DNA of 64,000 bases, from the NCBI RefSeq assembly GCF_019457905.1, contig NZ_JAHZSV010000010.1, positions 62,001 through 126,000 on the forward strand, read 5' to 3'. A model generated the notes under the pieces. It was not told where the DNA came from and made no database searches. It was given only the letters and a program-made list of their open reading frames with translations. Positions 46,143-55,843 of this stretch are shown piece after piece. How positions within the stretch are numbered: position 1 is the stretch's first letter; each line of letters begins with the position of its first letter. Source of the stretch: Flagellimonas abyssi. Its GTDB lineage: Bacteria > Bacteroidota > Bacteroidia > Flavobacteriales > Flavobacteriaceae. The position numbers were made by a program, and so were the translations under genes.

Positions 46143-49100
46143 ATGAGAACAAAACTTAATGGATTGTTAACGCTATTATTGGCGTTTGTTGTGCATATAT
46201 CCTATGCACAGGACAAGACGATTACAGGTACAGTTACGGATGCCGATGGCCTCCCGTTACCTGGGGTCAACATTGTCGTTGAAGGGACCTCGTCCGGTAC
46301 CCAAACAGATTTCGATGGAAATTATGCTATCAGTGCAAGTGAAGGACAGACATTGCTTTTCACTTACATTGGACAACGCCCCTCCAGCAAAGTTGTGGGT
46401 GCCAGCAGTGTAATCAATGTTCAAATGGTGGAAGACGCCCAAGCCCTTGAAGAGGTTGTTGTTACCGCACAGGGTATTAAAAGGGAAAAGAAAGCCCTTG
46501 GTTACGCAGTCTCCTCAGTTGGAGCGGAAGATTTGGAGCAAAAGGCGGAAGGTGATGTAGGAAGGGTACTAAACGGTAAAGCTTCCGGGGTACTTATTAA
46601 TGCAGCAAGCGGTGTATCCGGTTCTGCTACCAACATTATTATTCGTGGATTCACTTCAATTTCCGGATCCAACCAACCGTTGTTTATTGTGGACGGTGTT
46701 CCGTTCAGCTCTGACACCAATACTCAAGGAGATGCCATCGATGGTAACGTGGGGTCAAGTAGATTTTTGGATTTAGATCCTAACTCCATTGCCAACGTAA
46801 GTGTATTAAAAGGTTTAGCTGCTGCCAACTTATATGGTACCGCAGGTAGAAACGGTGTAATATTGATCACCACTAAGGCAGGTGCTGCCGGGGCCAGCAG
46901 GGCAAAATCGGAGATTACCGTTACTTCATCAATATTTTTTAATGAAATATCGACATTGCCTGATTACCAAGACCAATATGGAAATGGTTTTGACCAGGCT
47001 TACGGTGAATTCTTCAGTAACTGGGGACCTGACTTTAACATTCCTGACCCGAACAACTTTGGTGCTACTTGGAGAGGAACTGCCGCTGATGGTACGATCT
47101 TGATCAGACATCCATATTCCGTTAATGCCGGTGTAAGTGCAGCATTTCCTGAATATCAAGGAGCAACTTATGAATTTAGACCTTATGATGGTGTAAAGAA
47201 TTTTTTCCGTACCGGTGTTGTGACCAACAATGCTGTTAATGCCTCTGGCGGATCAGAAGACGGAAAAATTGCTTTTAATGCAAGTGCAAGTAACTTGAGG
47301 GACGAAGGATTTACACCTGGCAACAAACTTCAAAGAACCAACATTAGTTTAGGTGGACGCGCTGAGTTGAGCAACAACTTTACAATCAACTCTACCTTTA
47401 ACTTTTCCAAGAGTGATGTAAAATCTCCTCCAATTGCAGCAAGTACCGGTAACGGTTCCTTTGGAGCTGGTTCGTCTGTATTTGGTCACCTGTTCTTCAC
47501 ACCACGTAGTGTGGATTTGATGGGACTGCCTTTCCAGAGTCCTATTGATGGTAGAAGTGTTTACTATAGAGGAGGTAACGATATTCAGAACCCAAGATGG
47601 ACAGCTGCGAATGCATTCGCCAATCAGTTGACCAATCGTTTCTTTGGAAGCACACAAGCTACTTACAAAATAAACGACAACATTAACGTTTTCTGGAGAA
47701 CCGGTTTGGATTTTTACACAGAGCGTAACGAAATCGGACAGAACAAAGGTGGTGCCGAAGGTTACATACAAGGTAGATATCAAACCTACGACAACAGAAA
47801 TACAATTTGGGATCACACGCTACAGTTAAATGGTTCTTTCCTATTAACGGAAAAATTAGACCTTAGTGTTAACGTTGGTGCTACTTCTAGAAGAACCGAG
47901 TTCTCTCAACAAGGTGTAACCAGTGACCAGCAGTCTATTTTCGGTGTGTTCAGACACTATAACTTTGCCACGGCTCAACCAGTTCAACGTGATGAGACAC
48001 AGAATATTGTTGGTGTATATGCTCAGACCGAGTTTGGCTATGACAACTTTGCTTACCTTACTTTAGCAGCAAGAAACGACTGGGTTTCCAACTTCTTCGA
48101 AAACTCCATCTTCTATCCATCTGCGAGTTTGTCTATACTGCCTACTGCATTGATAGATGGTCTACAATCCCAAAACGGATTGAACTTCTTGAAACTTAGA
48201 GCTGGTTATGGTACTTCCGCAGGTTTCTTTGGGGGTTACCCAGTAGCTAGCACAGCAACTTTGGACACTAGGGAATTCTTAAAAGACGGTACGTTGGTAT
48301 CCTCCATTAGAGTGGATGACGAATTGGCCAATCCAGCCCTAAAACCTGAGCTTCTTCAGGAATTGGAATTCGGTATTGAGAGCCGTTTTATCCAGAACAG
48401 AGTTTCTTTGGATGTTTCTATCTATAAGAAAACAACCACAGACCTTATTTCCAACAGACCTTTGGACCCTTCCACAGGTTATACCGAAACTGTTACCAAC
48501 ATCGGTGAGGTACAGGTTAAAGGTATTGAGGCTGACTTAGGAGTTTCCCTATTTAGAAACTCCAACCCAGGTGGATTCAACTGGATGGTTAACGCCAACT
48601 TTACTGCAGATGAGTCTACAGTAGTAGACCTTGGTCAAGATACGGACAACATCAACATTGGAGGTCTTTTCTCTGACCTTTCCAACTTTGCTGTTGCAGG
48701 ACGACCATTTGGTATTATAATGGGCACTAGAGTGCTAAGAGACGACGATGGAAACAAAGTTGTTGCGAGTACCGGTAGCTATGTTGAAGAGCAAGGATTG
48801 TTTGAGATTGGAGACCCCAATGCTGACTGGAGATTGAACGTTAGCAATGGTTTCAACTACAAAAACTTGAACTTTGGCTTCGATATTTCTTATAGACATG
48901 GTGGTGATGTTTATGCCAACACGATTTCTGCATTGGTTGGTAGAGGACTTACCACAGATACTGAGGATCGTGTTTCCACTTTCATCCTTCCTGGGGTTAA
49001 GGCGGATGGTTCCGTTAACGATATTCAAATCAACAACTCCGATTACTACTTTAGTAACGTAGCATTCGGTCCAAGTGAGTTACAGGTTTACGATGGTAGT

Positions 49101-49349
49101 ACCATTCGATTAAGAGAGGTAAGATTAGGATATTCTGTTCCAAAGAAAGCTTTGGAAAAGACACCTTTCGGATCATTGAGCCTAACTTTAACTGGACAAA
49201 ACCTATGGTTTAAGGGTATCAATGTCCCTAAAGGAACAAACTTTGACCCAGAAAACCTTGGGGTTGGGGTAGGTAACGCCTTAGGTTTCGACTTTATCAA
49301 CAGCCCAGGCTCTAGAAGATATGGTATGTCTATTAAAGCAACATTTTAA
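46143..49349 (+). CDS. SusC/RagA-family TonB-linked outer membrane protein
   Basis: TonB-dependent importer of 1068 residues that forms a bed-bin complex with its SusD lipoprotein. Signal peptide 1-22 (SYA-QD), CarboxypepD_reg-like domain about 26-95 (TITGTVTDADGLPLPGVNIV), TonB-box-like EEVVVTAQG near 103-111, plug about 115-240 (RVLNGKASGVLI, IIIRGFTSISGSNQPLFIVD, YGTAGRNGVILITTK) and a barrel ending in RYGMSIKATF. No STN domain, so not a sigma transducer. The susD gene starts 12 bases later. Ligand unknown; no glycosidase nearby. Confidence 0.95.
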   Translation: MRTKLNGLLTLLLAFVVHISYAQDKTITGTVTDADGLPLPGVNIVVEGTSSGTQTDFDGNYAISASEGQTLLFTYIGQRPSSKVVGASSVINVQMVEDAQALEEVVVTAQGIKREKKALGYAVSSVGAEDLEQKAEGDVGRVLNGKASGVLINAASGVSGSATNIIIRGFTSISGSNQPLFIVDGVPFSSDTNTQGDAIDGNVGSSRFLDLDPNSIANVSVLKGLAAANLYGTAGRNGVILITTKAGAAGASRAKSEITVTSSIFFNEISTLPDYQDQYGNGFDQAYGEFFSNWGPDFNIPDPNNFGATWRGTAADGTILIRHPYSVNAGVSAAFPEYQGATYEFRPYDGVKNFFRTGVVTNNAVNASGGSEDGKIAFNASASNLRDEGFTPGNKLQRTNISLGGRAELSNNFTINSTFNFSKSDVKSPPIAASTGNGSFGAGSSVFGHLFFTPRSVDLMGLPFQSPIDGRSVYYRGGNDIQNPRWTAANAFANQLTNRFFGSTQATYKINDNINVFWRTGLDFYTERNEIGQNKGGAEGYIQGRYQTYDNRNTIWDHTLQLNGSFLLTEKLDLSVNVGATSRRTEFSQQGVTSDQQSIFGVFRHYNFATAQPVQRDETQNIVGVYAQTEFGYDNFAYLTLAARNDWVSNFFENSIFYPSASLSILPTALIDGLQSQNGLNFLKLRAGYGTSAGFFGGYPVASTATLDTREFLKDGTLVSSIRVDDELANPALKPELLQELEFGIESRFIQNRVSLDVSIYKKTTTDLISNRPLDPSTGYTETVTNIGEVQVKGIEADLGVSLFRNSNPGGFNWMVNANFTADESTVVDLGQDTDNINIGGLFSDLSNFAVAGRPFGIIMGTRVLRDDDGNKVVASTGSYVEEQGLFEIGDPNADWRLNVSNGFNYKNLNFGFDISYRHGGDVYANTISALVGRGLTTDTEDRVSTFILPGVKADGSVNDIQINNSDYYFSNVAFGPSELQVYDGSTIRLREVRLGYSVPKKALEKTPFGSLSLTLTGQNLWFKGINVPKGTNFDPENLGVGVGNALGFDFINSPGSRRYGMSIKATF

Positions 49350-49361
49350 AAAAATAGAAAA

Positions 49362-51053
49362 ATGAAAATATATATAAAACAACTAGTTCTAGCGATTTCT
49401 TCCGTGGGGCTCCTACTTTCATGCGAGAGTACAGAACTTGATCTGACTACAGACCCGAATGCGGTAAGTCCGGACCAAGCTACACCCGATTTTTATCTTA
49501 ACCGTGTACAAGAGGAATTCGCTCGTTTCAACGATGCTTTTGGAACCAATGGCTCCGAAGTAACCCGTATAGAATATATGGGTACCCGATTGTATCAACA
49601 AGCTTACTCGCCAGCATCTCAAGATGCGGAATGGAGGTTTGCCTATTCCTCTATGTTCACAGACATCTCTGCCATGAACGTTTTGGCAGAAGAAGCCAAC
49701 TTCAGACGCCATATAGGTATGGGACAGGTATTCCAAGCGTTCACTGCAGTTACTTTGGTTGATTTTTATGGGGATGTACCTTACACTAGTGCTATACAGG
49801 GTTTAGACAACCTTAACCCTACAGCAGACAGCGGGGCCGATATTTATGAGGCAGCTCTAGGATTATTGGATGATGCCATTGCTAATTTCACCACAGAGGA
49901 CAACACAGCAGATCCTAGCAATGACTATTACTATGACGGTGACTGGGATAACTGGGTAAAACTGGCAAACTCCTTAAAGTTGAAGATTTATGCACAATCC
50001 AGATTAGTAGATGGTGGTGCTATTGACGCATTCAATGCTATAATCGCTGGCGGTGATTACATCACTTCTGTAGATGAGGATTTCCAATTCGAATGGGGAA
50101 CCAATGTTGTAAACCCTGATTCAAGGCACCCAAATTATATCGATAACTATACTCCACAAGGCTCATCAGATTATATGAGCAATTGGCTTATGAATTACAT
50201 GGATAATTCCAAAGTTGAAAATGGTGTGGCCATCTATGAGGATAGTGATCCTAGGATTAGGTACTACTACTACAGACAATCCGCAACTACTCCTGGTGCA
50301 ATTGATTCAGAAGGCCCTAACCAACAGACATTATCTTGTAGTGTGGAGCCAATACCTGAACACTATGTTGATGGTGGGTTCACTTTCTGCTATTTGCCTA
50401 ATGGTTATTGGGGAAGAGATCACGGAGATGATGACGGAACTCCACCAGACGGACCTTTAAAGACAACATACGGTGTATATCCAGCAGGTGGCGAATTTGA
50501 TGACAGCGAATTTAGTGCAGTGGATTTAGGCTCAGGTGGCGGTGGAGCTGGAATAATCCCTATCTTCTTGGCACAGACAATTGATTTCTTACAGGCAGAA
50601 ATAGCCTATGCTACCGGAGACATCCCTGGTGCAAGAGCATTCCTTAGCGATGGTGTAACAAAGTCAATAGAAAAGACAATGGCCTTTGGAGCTTTGGATG
50701 CTGATGCAGACTTATCTTTGGCCCCTACCAGTGATGATGTAGACGACTATGTTGCAGAGGTAGAAGCTCTATATGATGCTGCTGTTGGTGATGAAAAACT
50801 AAACCTTATCGCCAAAGAATTTTGGGTAGCACTTTACGGAAACGGAATTGACGCATATAACTTTTATAGAAGAACAGGATATCCAAACGATCTACAGGCC
50901 AACTTGGAGCCAGAACCGGGTTCGTTCATAAGATCTTTCCTTTATCCTGCGGTTTATGCAAACAACAACAGTTCAGTTACACAAAAATCAAGTGTGACAG
51001 TGAAGGTGTTCTGGGACAATAACCCTGATTCCGGTTTCCCATTATCAAACTAA
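49362..51053 (+). CDS. SusD/RagB-like nutrient-binding lipoprotein (SusD_2 type)
   Basis: Surface lipoprotein of 563 residues that caps the SusC barrel. Lipobox LLLSC with Cys21, then ELDLTTDPNAVSPDQATPDF, which is the opening typical of the SusD-like_2 family, and a helical TPR-like core (AEWRFAYSSMFTDISAMNVL, FQAFTAVTLVDFYGDVPYT). The C-terminal EFWVALYGNGIDAYNFYRRT and YPAVYANNNSSV fit too. SusD_2 members are not restricted to glycans; protein or other ligands are possible. Confidence 0.92.
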   Translation: MKIYIKQLVLAISSVGLLLSCESTELDLTTDPNAVSPDQATPDFYLNRVQEEFARFNDAFGTNGSEVTRIEYMGTRLYQQAYSPASQDAEWRFAYSSMFTDISAMNVLAEEANFRRHIGMGQVFQAFTAVTLVDFYGDVPYTSAIQGLDNLNPTADSGADIYEAALGLLDDAIANFTTEDNTADPSNDYYYDGDWDNWVKLANSLKLKIYAQSRLVDGGAIDAFNAIIAGGDYITSVDEDFQFEWGTNVVNPDSRHPNYIDNYTPQGSSDYMSNWLMNYMDNSKVENGVAIYEDSDPRIRYYYYRQSATTPGAIDSEGPNQQTLSCSVEPIPEHYVDGGFTFCYLPNGYWGRDHGDDDGTPPDGPLKTTYGVYPAGGEFDDSEFSAVDLGSGGGGAGIIPIFLAQTIDFLQAEIAYATGDIPGARAFLSDGVTKSIEKTMAFGALDADADLSLAPTSDDVDDYVAEVEALYDAAVGDEKLNLIAKEFWVALYGNGIDAYNFYRRTGYPNDLQANLEPEPGSFIRSFLYPAVYANNNSSVTQKSSVTVKVFWDNNPDSGFPLSN

Positions 51054-51066
51054 AAGAAAAAGAAAA

Positions 51067-51972
51067 ATGAAAAGATATATTAAAAACATAATGATACTTT
51101 CGCTGGCATCCATTGGCTTTGTAGCCTGTGATTCCAGTAACAAGACAATTGATGATGTCTTCGCCGAAGTAACCCGCGGTGCTGTATTTAGAGCCACAAC
51201 ACCCAGCTCCGATGTTGCATCTCAAAACTTCCTGTTCAATTTTCCTACCTCGACCTATTCGGTAACTTTTGAGGTAGAGGACAACAAACAGGGAGAATTG
51301 CTTCAAGATGTTGAAGTCTACGCATCCTATACCGGCGCTGATGAAGCTGATTCAGTAGACGAGACACTGGTCACTACTTTGCCCGCATCGGCATTCTCAC
51401 CAAACGATGTTGACTTACCCTCTATTACAGTAGAGTTTACGTTAGCAGAATTGGCAACAGCTTTGGGACTGTCCGAATCGGATTTCGTCGGAACCATACC
51501 AGAAGATTATGCTGGAGGAAGTAGTTTTACAATTCGATACGTATTGAACTTGACCGATGGTCGCTCCTTCTCCAGTGGGAATTTGAACAGTACTGTATCT
51601 GGTGGATCTTACTTTAAGTCTCCCTTTGTATACAGCATACCTGTCGCTTGTCCCCCAATTACTCCAACTCCAGGAGAGTGGACCATTGAACAACAAGATT
51701 CTTATGGTGACTCTTGGAACGGTGCTTCATTATCTGTAAGCATTGATGGAGAAGTAACCAGTTATGCCCATGAGGGTGGAGCTTCATCATCATATTCTTT
51801 CATTGTACCAGAAGGTACTGTTGAAATTCAGATCTTTTACAACAGTGGATCATATGATGAAGAAAACACATTTCAAGTCACTTCCGCTAATGGTGAAACC
51901 GTTTTGGATTTAGGCCCAGAACCACCAGCCGGAACCGCTTTGTTTGACTTCTGTATGGCTTTGGACCTGTAA
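51067..51972 (+). CDS. hypothetical surface lipoprotein, third member of the SusC/D operon
   Basis: A 301-residue lipoprotein (lipobox GFVAC, Cys21), 13 bases behind susD. The N-terminal region (about 30-200) is beta-rich with a TYSVTFEVEDNKQGELLQDV pattern. The C-terminal ~100 residues contain QQDSYGDSWNGASLSVSIDG, a D-x-YGD-x-WNG pattern seen in secreted beta-sandwich modules. The protein probably sits on the cell surface and helps capture the ligand of the SusCD pair, comparable to SusE/F-like proteins, but no sequence family is recognised. Followed by a strong terminator. Confidence 0.8.
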   Translation: MKRYIKNIMILSLASIGFVACDSSNKTIDDVFAEVTRGAVFRATTPSSDVASQNFLFNFPTSTYSVTFEVEDNKQGELLQDVEVYASYTGADEADSVDETLVTTLPASAFSPNDVDLPSITVEFTLAELATALGLSESDFVGTIPEDYAGGSSFTIRYVLNLTDGRSFSSGNLNSTVSGGSYFKSPFVYSIPVACPPITPTPGEWTIEQQDSYGDSWNGASLSVSIDGEVTSYAHEGGASSSYSFIVPEGTVEIQIFYNSGSYDEENTFQVTSANGETVLDLGPEPPAGTALFDFCMALDL

Positions 51973-51993
51973 AAAGCGATACAATTATAACTT

Positions 51994-52021
51994 AAGGGCG
52001 TAAAAATTTACGCCCTTTTTT
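51994..52021 (+). terminator. intrinsic terminator of the susC-susD-lipoprotein operon
   Basis: 11-bp arms AAGGGCGTAAA / TTTACGCCCTT separated by 2 bases, followed by a run of T. It lies 22 bases after the stop codon of the third gene. Confidence 0.9.
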
Positions 52022-52149
52022 TATACACCATCATTGAACACCGAATGCATAACATAAACCTGTTAATTTTAGTCTGAGAAGAGATGCATTCCATACCGCA
52101 CAACTAGAATTTTTATATCTTATCAATATAGAATCAACCATAATCCAAG

Positions 52150-53595
52150 ATGTCTCGATACCTGTATATTCTTTTGTTCAGTATAATTTTAACCGCCTGT
52201 CAGGATGGTTCTAAAAAGAAAGAAACTTCTTCCGAAAAGGAGCCTGTTAAGCCATCAACCAAACAGAGTGAGGCTTCAGAAAAAAAGAGCGATATCAATG
52301 AACCTAACGGTGGACTGTACCTAGCTGATGGATTCTCTGCACTTGTTGTAGTTGACAGCGTTGGACCTTCTAGACACATAGCTGTAAATGATAATGGTGA
52401 TATCTACGTAAAACTGAGAAAACCTGAAGGCACTCATGGTAATCTCGCACTTAGAGATACTACCGGGGATGGAAAAGCTGATATTATAAAAACTTTCGGG
52501 GACTATCCCAATGATGGAACTTTTGCCACTGAAATGAGGATTCACAATGGATATCTCTATTTCAGTTCCGAACAAATTGTGTACCGACAAAAACTTACCC
52601 CAGGAAAACTTATTCCCGAATCCAAGCCCGAAGTAATTTTAATTGATCAATTCCCAAAAAGATGGCACAACTCCAAATCCTTGGCTTTTGACAAAAAAGG
52701 AAATATGTACGTCACTTTCAGTGCCCCAACAAATGCTTGCGAGAATTTCAATACAGAAGGACAGGTAAAAGGCATGAAACCATGTCCCGGACTGGAAGTT
52801 TTGGGAAGTATTTGGAAGTTTGATGAAAACCGTACCAATCAAATTCAACAAGATGGCGAAATGTACGCCATTGGTATAAGGAGCATGGTGGCGTTCTCTT
52901 GGAACGACAAGTACAATAGCCTATATGGTGTGCAGCATGGAAGGGACTACCTACACAACCATGCACCACAATACTATAGTAAATGGCACCAAGCGGTATT
53001 ACCCGCCGAAGAGTTCATGAAAATAGAACAAGGGGATGATTTTGGATGGCCCTATACCTATTACGATCATTTTAAGAACAAAAGGCTAGTAGCTCCAGAA
53101 TATGGCGGGGACGGTTCCACGGAGGATGATAAGTACAAAAAACCACTAATGGGATTACCGGCCCATTGGGCTCCCAACGATCTTTTATTTTATAAAGGTG
53201 ATTTATTTCCATCTCGATATCGCAATGGAGCCTTTATAGCTTTCCATGGATCTATGAACAGGGCCCCATACCCTCAAGCAGGTTACATTGTAGCATTCAT
53301 ACAATTCAAAGATGGAAAACCAACCGGTGAATGGGAAGTGTTCGCCGATGGTTTTGCAAAGGTCGATACCATTGTAAGCATGCCCGATGCAAAATATAGA
53401 CCCATGGGCTTGGCAGAAGGAAAGGATGGTTCTTTGTATATTTCCGAATCCAAACAAGGGAAGATTTGGCGAATAGGTTTCAATGGTGATCCAAAAAAGT
53501 TTGGAGAAGCTCAGCTTCAAAAAATGGAGGAAAGAAAATCAGCGGCCCATTTAAGGACCCCAGATAAAATAAAGGATGACCTGAGTATCAAATAA
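52150..53595 (+). CDS. PQQ-dependent sugar dehydrogenase / sorbosone dehydrogenase-like lipoprotein
   Basis: A 481-residue protein with a lipobox (ILTAC, Cys17), a Lys/Glu/Ser-rich linker (about 20-50) and a six-bladed beta-propeller. Blocks such as GPSRHIAVNDNGDIYVKLRK, RDTTGDGKADIIKTFG, GIRSMVAFSWN, EQGDDFGWPYTYYDH and AFIAFHGSMNRAPYPQAGY are typical of the glucose/sorbosone dehydrogenase family, which may use PQQ. It has its own leader behind the susCD terminator. Substrate is not known; a link to the adjacent uptake locus is an inference. Confidence 0.85.
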   Translation: MSRYLYILLFSIILTACQDGSKKKETSSEKEPVKPSTKQSEASEKKSDINEPNGGLYLADGFSALVVVDSVGPSRHIAVNDNGDIYVKLRKPEGTHGNLALRDTTGDGKADIIKTFGDYPNDGTFATEMRIHNGYLYFSSEQIVYRQKLTPGKLIPESKPEVILIDQFPKRWHNSKSLAFDKKGNMYVTFSAPTNACENFNTEGQVKGMKPCPGLEVLGSIWKFDENRTNQIQQDGEMYAIGIRSMVAFSWNDKYNSLYGVQHGRDYLHNHAPQYYSKWHQAVLPAEEFMKIEQGDDFGWPYTYYDHFKNKRLVAPEYGGDGSTEDDKYKKPLMGLPAHWAPNDLLFYKGDLFPSRYRNGAFIAFHGSMNRAPYPQAGYIVAFIQFKDGKPTGEWEVFADGFAKVDTIVSMPDAKYRPMGLAEGKDGSLYISESKQGKIWRIGFNGDPKKFGEAQLQKMEERKSAAHLRTPDKIKDDLSIK

Positions 53596-53625
53596 AAGAC
53601 CCCTCAGAAACAATATCTAAAAAAC

Positions 53626-55014
53626 ATGAAAAAGAGAACTATGCTAATCCGGCTTTATACAAACAATATCAAAATTCTGGGCATTTGTTTCCTTTCAACA
53701 CTTTTGCTAATCTCCTGTTCCAATGATGATGGTGGATCTCCTGACATTATTGGCGAGGAAACACCTGAAGAAACTGAAAACCCTGATCCGGAAGAGGAAA
53801 CACCAGAAGAAACACCGGAAGAGACCGATGAAAATACTATTGAGGGAGAAACTGGAACGGCAAATATCATTGATTCGGAACAAATTAGTGATAGCTATGT
53901 GTTGGTAAACGACCTTTTGGCCCCTGCTGTTTATTTAATGGACAAAAGTGCAAATATTGTCTTTGAATGGGATTTAGGTGATAAAACTACTGGAAATGAC
54001 GCGGTACTCCAAGATGATGGAACACTCCTTGCCACGTTTAGATATGATGAAAGTAATGATATTCTCTTTGGAGGTTATGGAGGTCAAATTCAAATTTTGG
54101 ACAAAGAAGGGACTTCTCTTTGGGATTTCGTCTATGCCACCAGCGAACATAGGATGCATCATGATATCGAAAGGATGCCAAATGGAAATATATTGGCCAT
54201 TGCATGGGAAAGAATACCTCAAGAGACTGCCACAGAAAATGGCTCTACCCATAATATGGATCTTTATTTGGAATCGGTCATTGAAATTGACCCTACCAAC
54301 GATCAAATTGTTTGGGAATGGCATTCTATAGATCACATCATACAAGATGTAGATGACACTAAATCCAATTTTGGTTCAGTATCGGGCAATCCACAGCTTA
54401 TTGATATCAACTTCAATAGTAACGATACTGGTAATCTTATGCACATCAATGGAATTGATTATGACGCCGATAACGATCTGATATACCTTAGTGTCAATTT
54501 TTATAGTGAAGTTTGGGTGATAGATCACAGCACAGATACCTCTGCGGCTGCAGCACATTCTGGAGGAAATTATGGTCAAGGTGGAGACCTTGTATACAGA
54601 TTTGGCAACCCAACCACATATGGAGATTTAGATTCTGAACGATTGTTCCACAATAACCACCATCCCAACCTATTTGAACCAGGAAAATTCATGATTTTTT
54701 CAAACGGAGGGGAATTGGGCCAGTCGACCGTTTACGAAATGGAACTGCCTGAAGCGCTTTACCAACAATCAATACCCCAAAATACAGCGCCACAAGTTAC
54801 ATGGAGCTTCTCAAACCCTGAGTTATTCGCAGACAGGGTTTCAGGAGCCGTAAGACTCCCCAATGGCAATACGATGATAACCGAAGGAGATTATGGCATT
54901 TGGGAGGTAACTATGGATGGTGAAGTCGTTTGGAAGTTCTCAGGACAAGGCTTTTTTTGGAGATCGTACCATTACGCCAAAGATGACCCAGGAGTATTGG
55001 AGCTTGGACTATAA
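53626..55014 (+). CDS. arylsulfotransferase (ASST)-like lipoprotein
   Basis: A 462-residue beta-propeller protein with a long leader; lipobox LLISC with Cys31, followed by a Glu/Pro/Thr-rich low-complexity linker (about 42-75). The propeller carries MHHDIERMPNGNILAIAWE, the His-containing ASST-type motif, LFHNNHHPNLFEPGKFMIFS and a terminal VRLPNGNTMITEGDYG. Bacterial ASST enzymes transfer sulfate between phenols, but many flavobacterial relatives are uncharacterised. Met6 (53641) is an alternative start. Thirty bases behind the dehydrogenase-like gene, so likely co-transcribed. Confidence 0.8.
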   Translation: MKKRTMLIRLYTNNIKILGICFLSTLLLISCSNDDGGSPDIIGEETPEETENPDPEEETPEETPEETDENTIEGETGTANIIDSEQISDSYVLVNDLLAPAVYLMDKSANIVFEWDLGDKTTGNDAVLQDDGTLLATFRYDESNDILFGGYGGQIQILDKEGTSLWDFVYATSEHRMHHDIERMPNGNILAIAWERIPQETATENGSTHNMDLYLESVIEIDPTNDQIVWEWHSIDHIIQDVDDTKSNFGSVSGNPQLIDINFNSNDTGNLMHINGIDYDADNDLIYLSVNFYSEVWVIDHSTDTSAAAAHSGGNYGQGGDLVYRFGNPTTYGDLDSERLFHNNHHPNLFEPGKFMIFSNGGELGQSTVYEMELPEALYQQSIPQNTAPQVTWSFSNPELFADRVSGAVRLPNGNTMITEGDYGIWEVTMDGEVVWKFSGQGFFWRSYHYAKDDPGVLELGL

Positions 55015-55108
55015 ACTTCATTTGGTTAGTACTTTTAAAAAATTGATCTTCCATTAAAATGCTTATAAGTTTCTTTATTGCATCTTTGCAAATCAATTGC
55101 AATATATA

Positions 55109-55843
55109 ATGAGCAGTCAAATCTACGGTATAAGGGCAGTCATAGAAGCGATTAACGCCGGGCAACCTATCAATAAGATATTTATTCAAAAAGGTCTTAA
55201 AGGTGATCTTTACAAAGAATTAGAGTCTTCTGCACGTAAAAGCGGCATCGGCCTATCCTACGTTCCTGTTGAAAAGCTGAACCGCCTTACCCGCAATAAT
55301 AACCATCAAGGCGCCGTCGCTCAAATTTCCCCTGTGGAATTCCATCAGTTTGAAGAATTGGTGGAACAAGTACTCAATAAAGAAGAGACTCCTCTACTTC
55401 TAATGCTTGACGGTGTATCCGATGTGAGAAATTTTGGTGCCATTATACGTACCGCTGAATGTTGTGGCGTTCACGGAATCATTGTTCCTAAAAGTGGGGC
55501 CGCCCCCATAACGGACGATACGGTAAAAACATCTGCCGGGGCTGCCTTTAATGTCCCCATCGCAAAGGTAGACCACTTAAAAGATGCTATTTTTTACCTG
55601 CAATCTTCTGGAATTGTCGTTACTGGAGCTACCGAGAAAGCCGATGACGAGATTTATGGTGTCGATTTTAACCAACCTACCGCAATTATAATGGGTTCGG
55701 AGGAAAAAGGTATCTCCCCTTCTACCCTCAGCATCATAGACCATCAGGCCAAATTGCCCCTCATGGGAAAAATTGGTTCATTGAATGTTTCGGTAGCCTG
55801 CGGTGTTTTTCTTTACGAAGTTGTTCGACAAAGGAGAAGCTAA
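55109..55843 (+). CDS. rlmB: 23S rRNA (guanosine-2'-O-)-methyltransferase RlmB / SpoU family
   Basis: TrmH-type SPOUT methyltransferase, 244 residues from ATG at 55109; the TTG 12 bases upstream is not preferred. An N-terminal substrate-binding domain (SSQIYGIRAVIEAINAGQPI) is followed by the three knot motifs: DGVSDVRNFGAIIRTAE, IIMGSEEKGISPS and GKIGSLNVSVACGVFLYE. RlmB modifies G2251 in E. coli; substrate here is inferred. Its stop overlaps the convergent rhomboid stop by 4 bases. Confidence 0.9.
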   Translation: MSSQIYGIRAVIEAINAGQPINKIFIQKGLKGDLYKELESSARKSGIGLSYVPVEKLNRLTRNNNHQGAVAQISPVEFHQFEELVEQVLNKEETPLLLMLDGVSDVRNFGAIIRTAECCGVHGIIVPKSGAAPITDDTVKTSAGAAFNVPIAKVDHLKDAIFYLQSSGIVVTGATEKADDEIYGVDFNQPTAIIMGSEEKGISPSTLSIIDHQAKLPLMGKIGSLNVSVACGVFLYEVVRQRRS

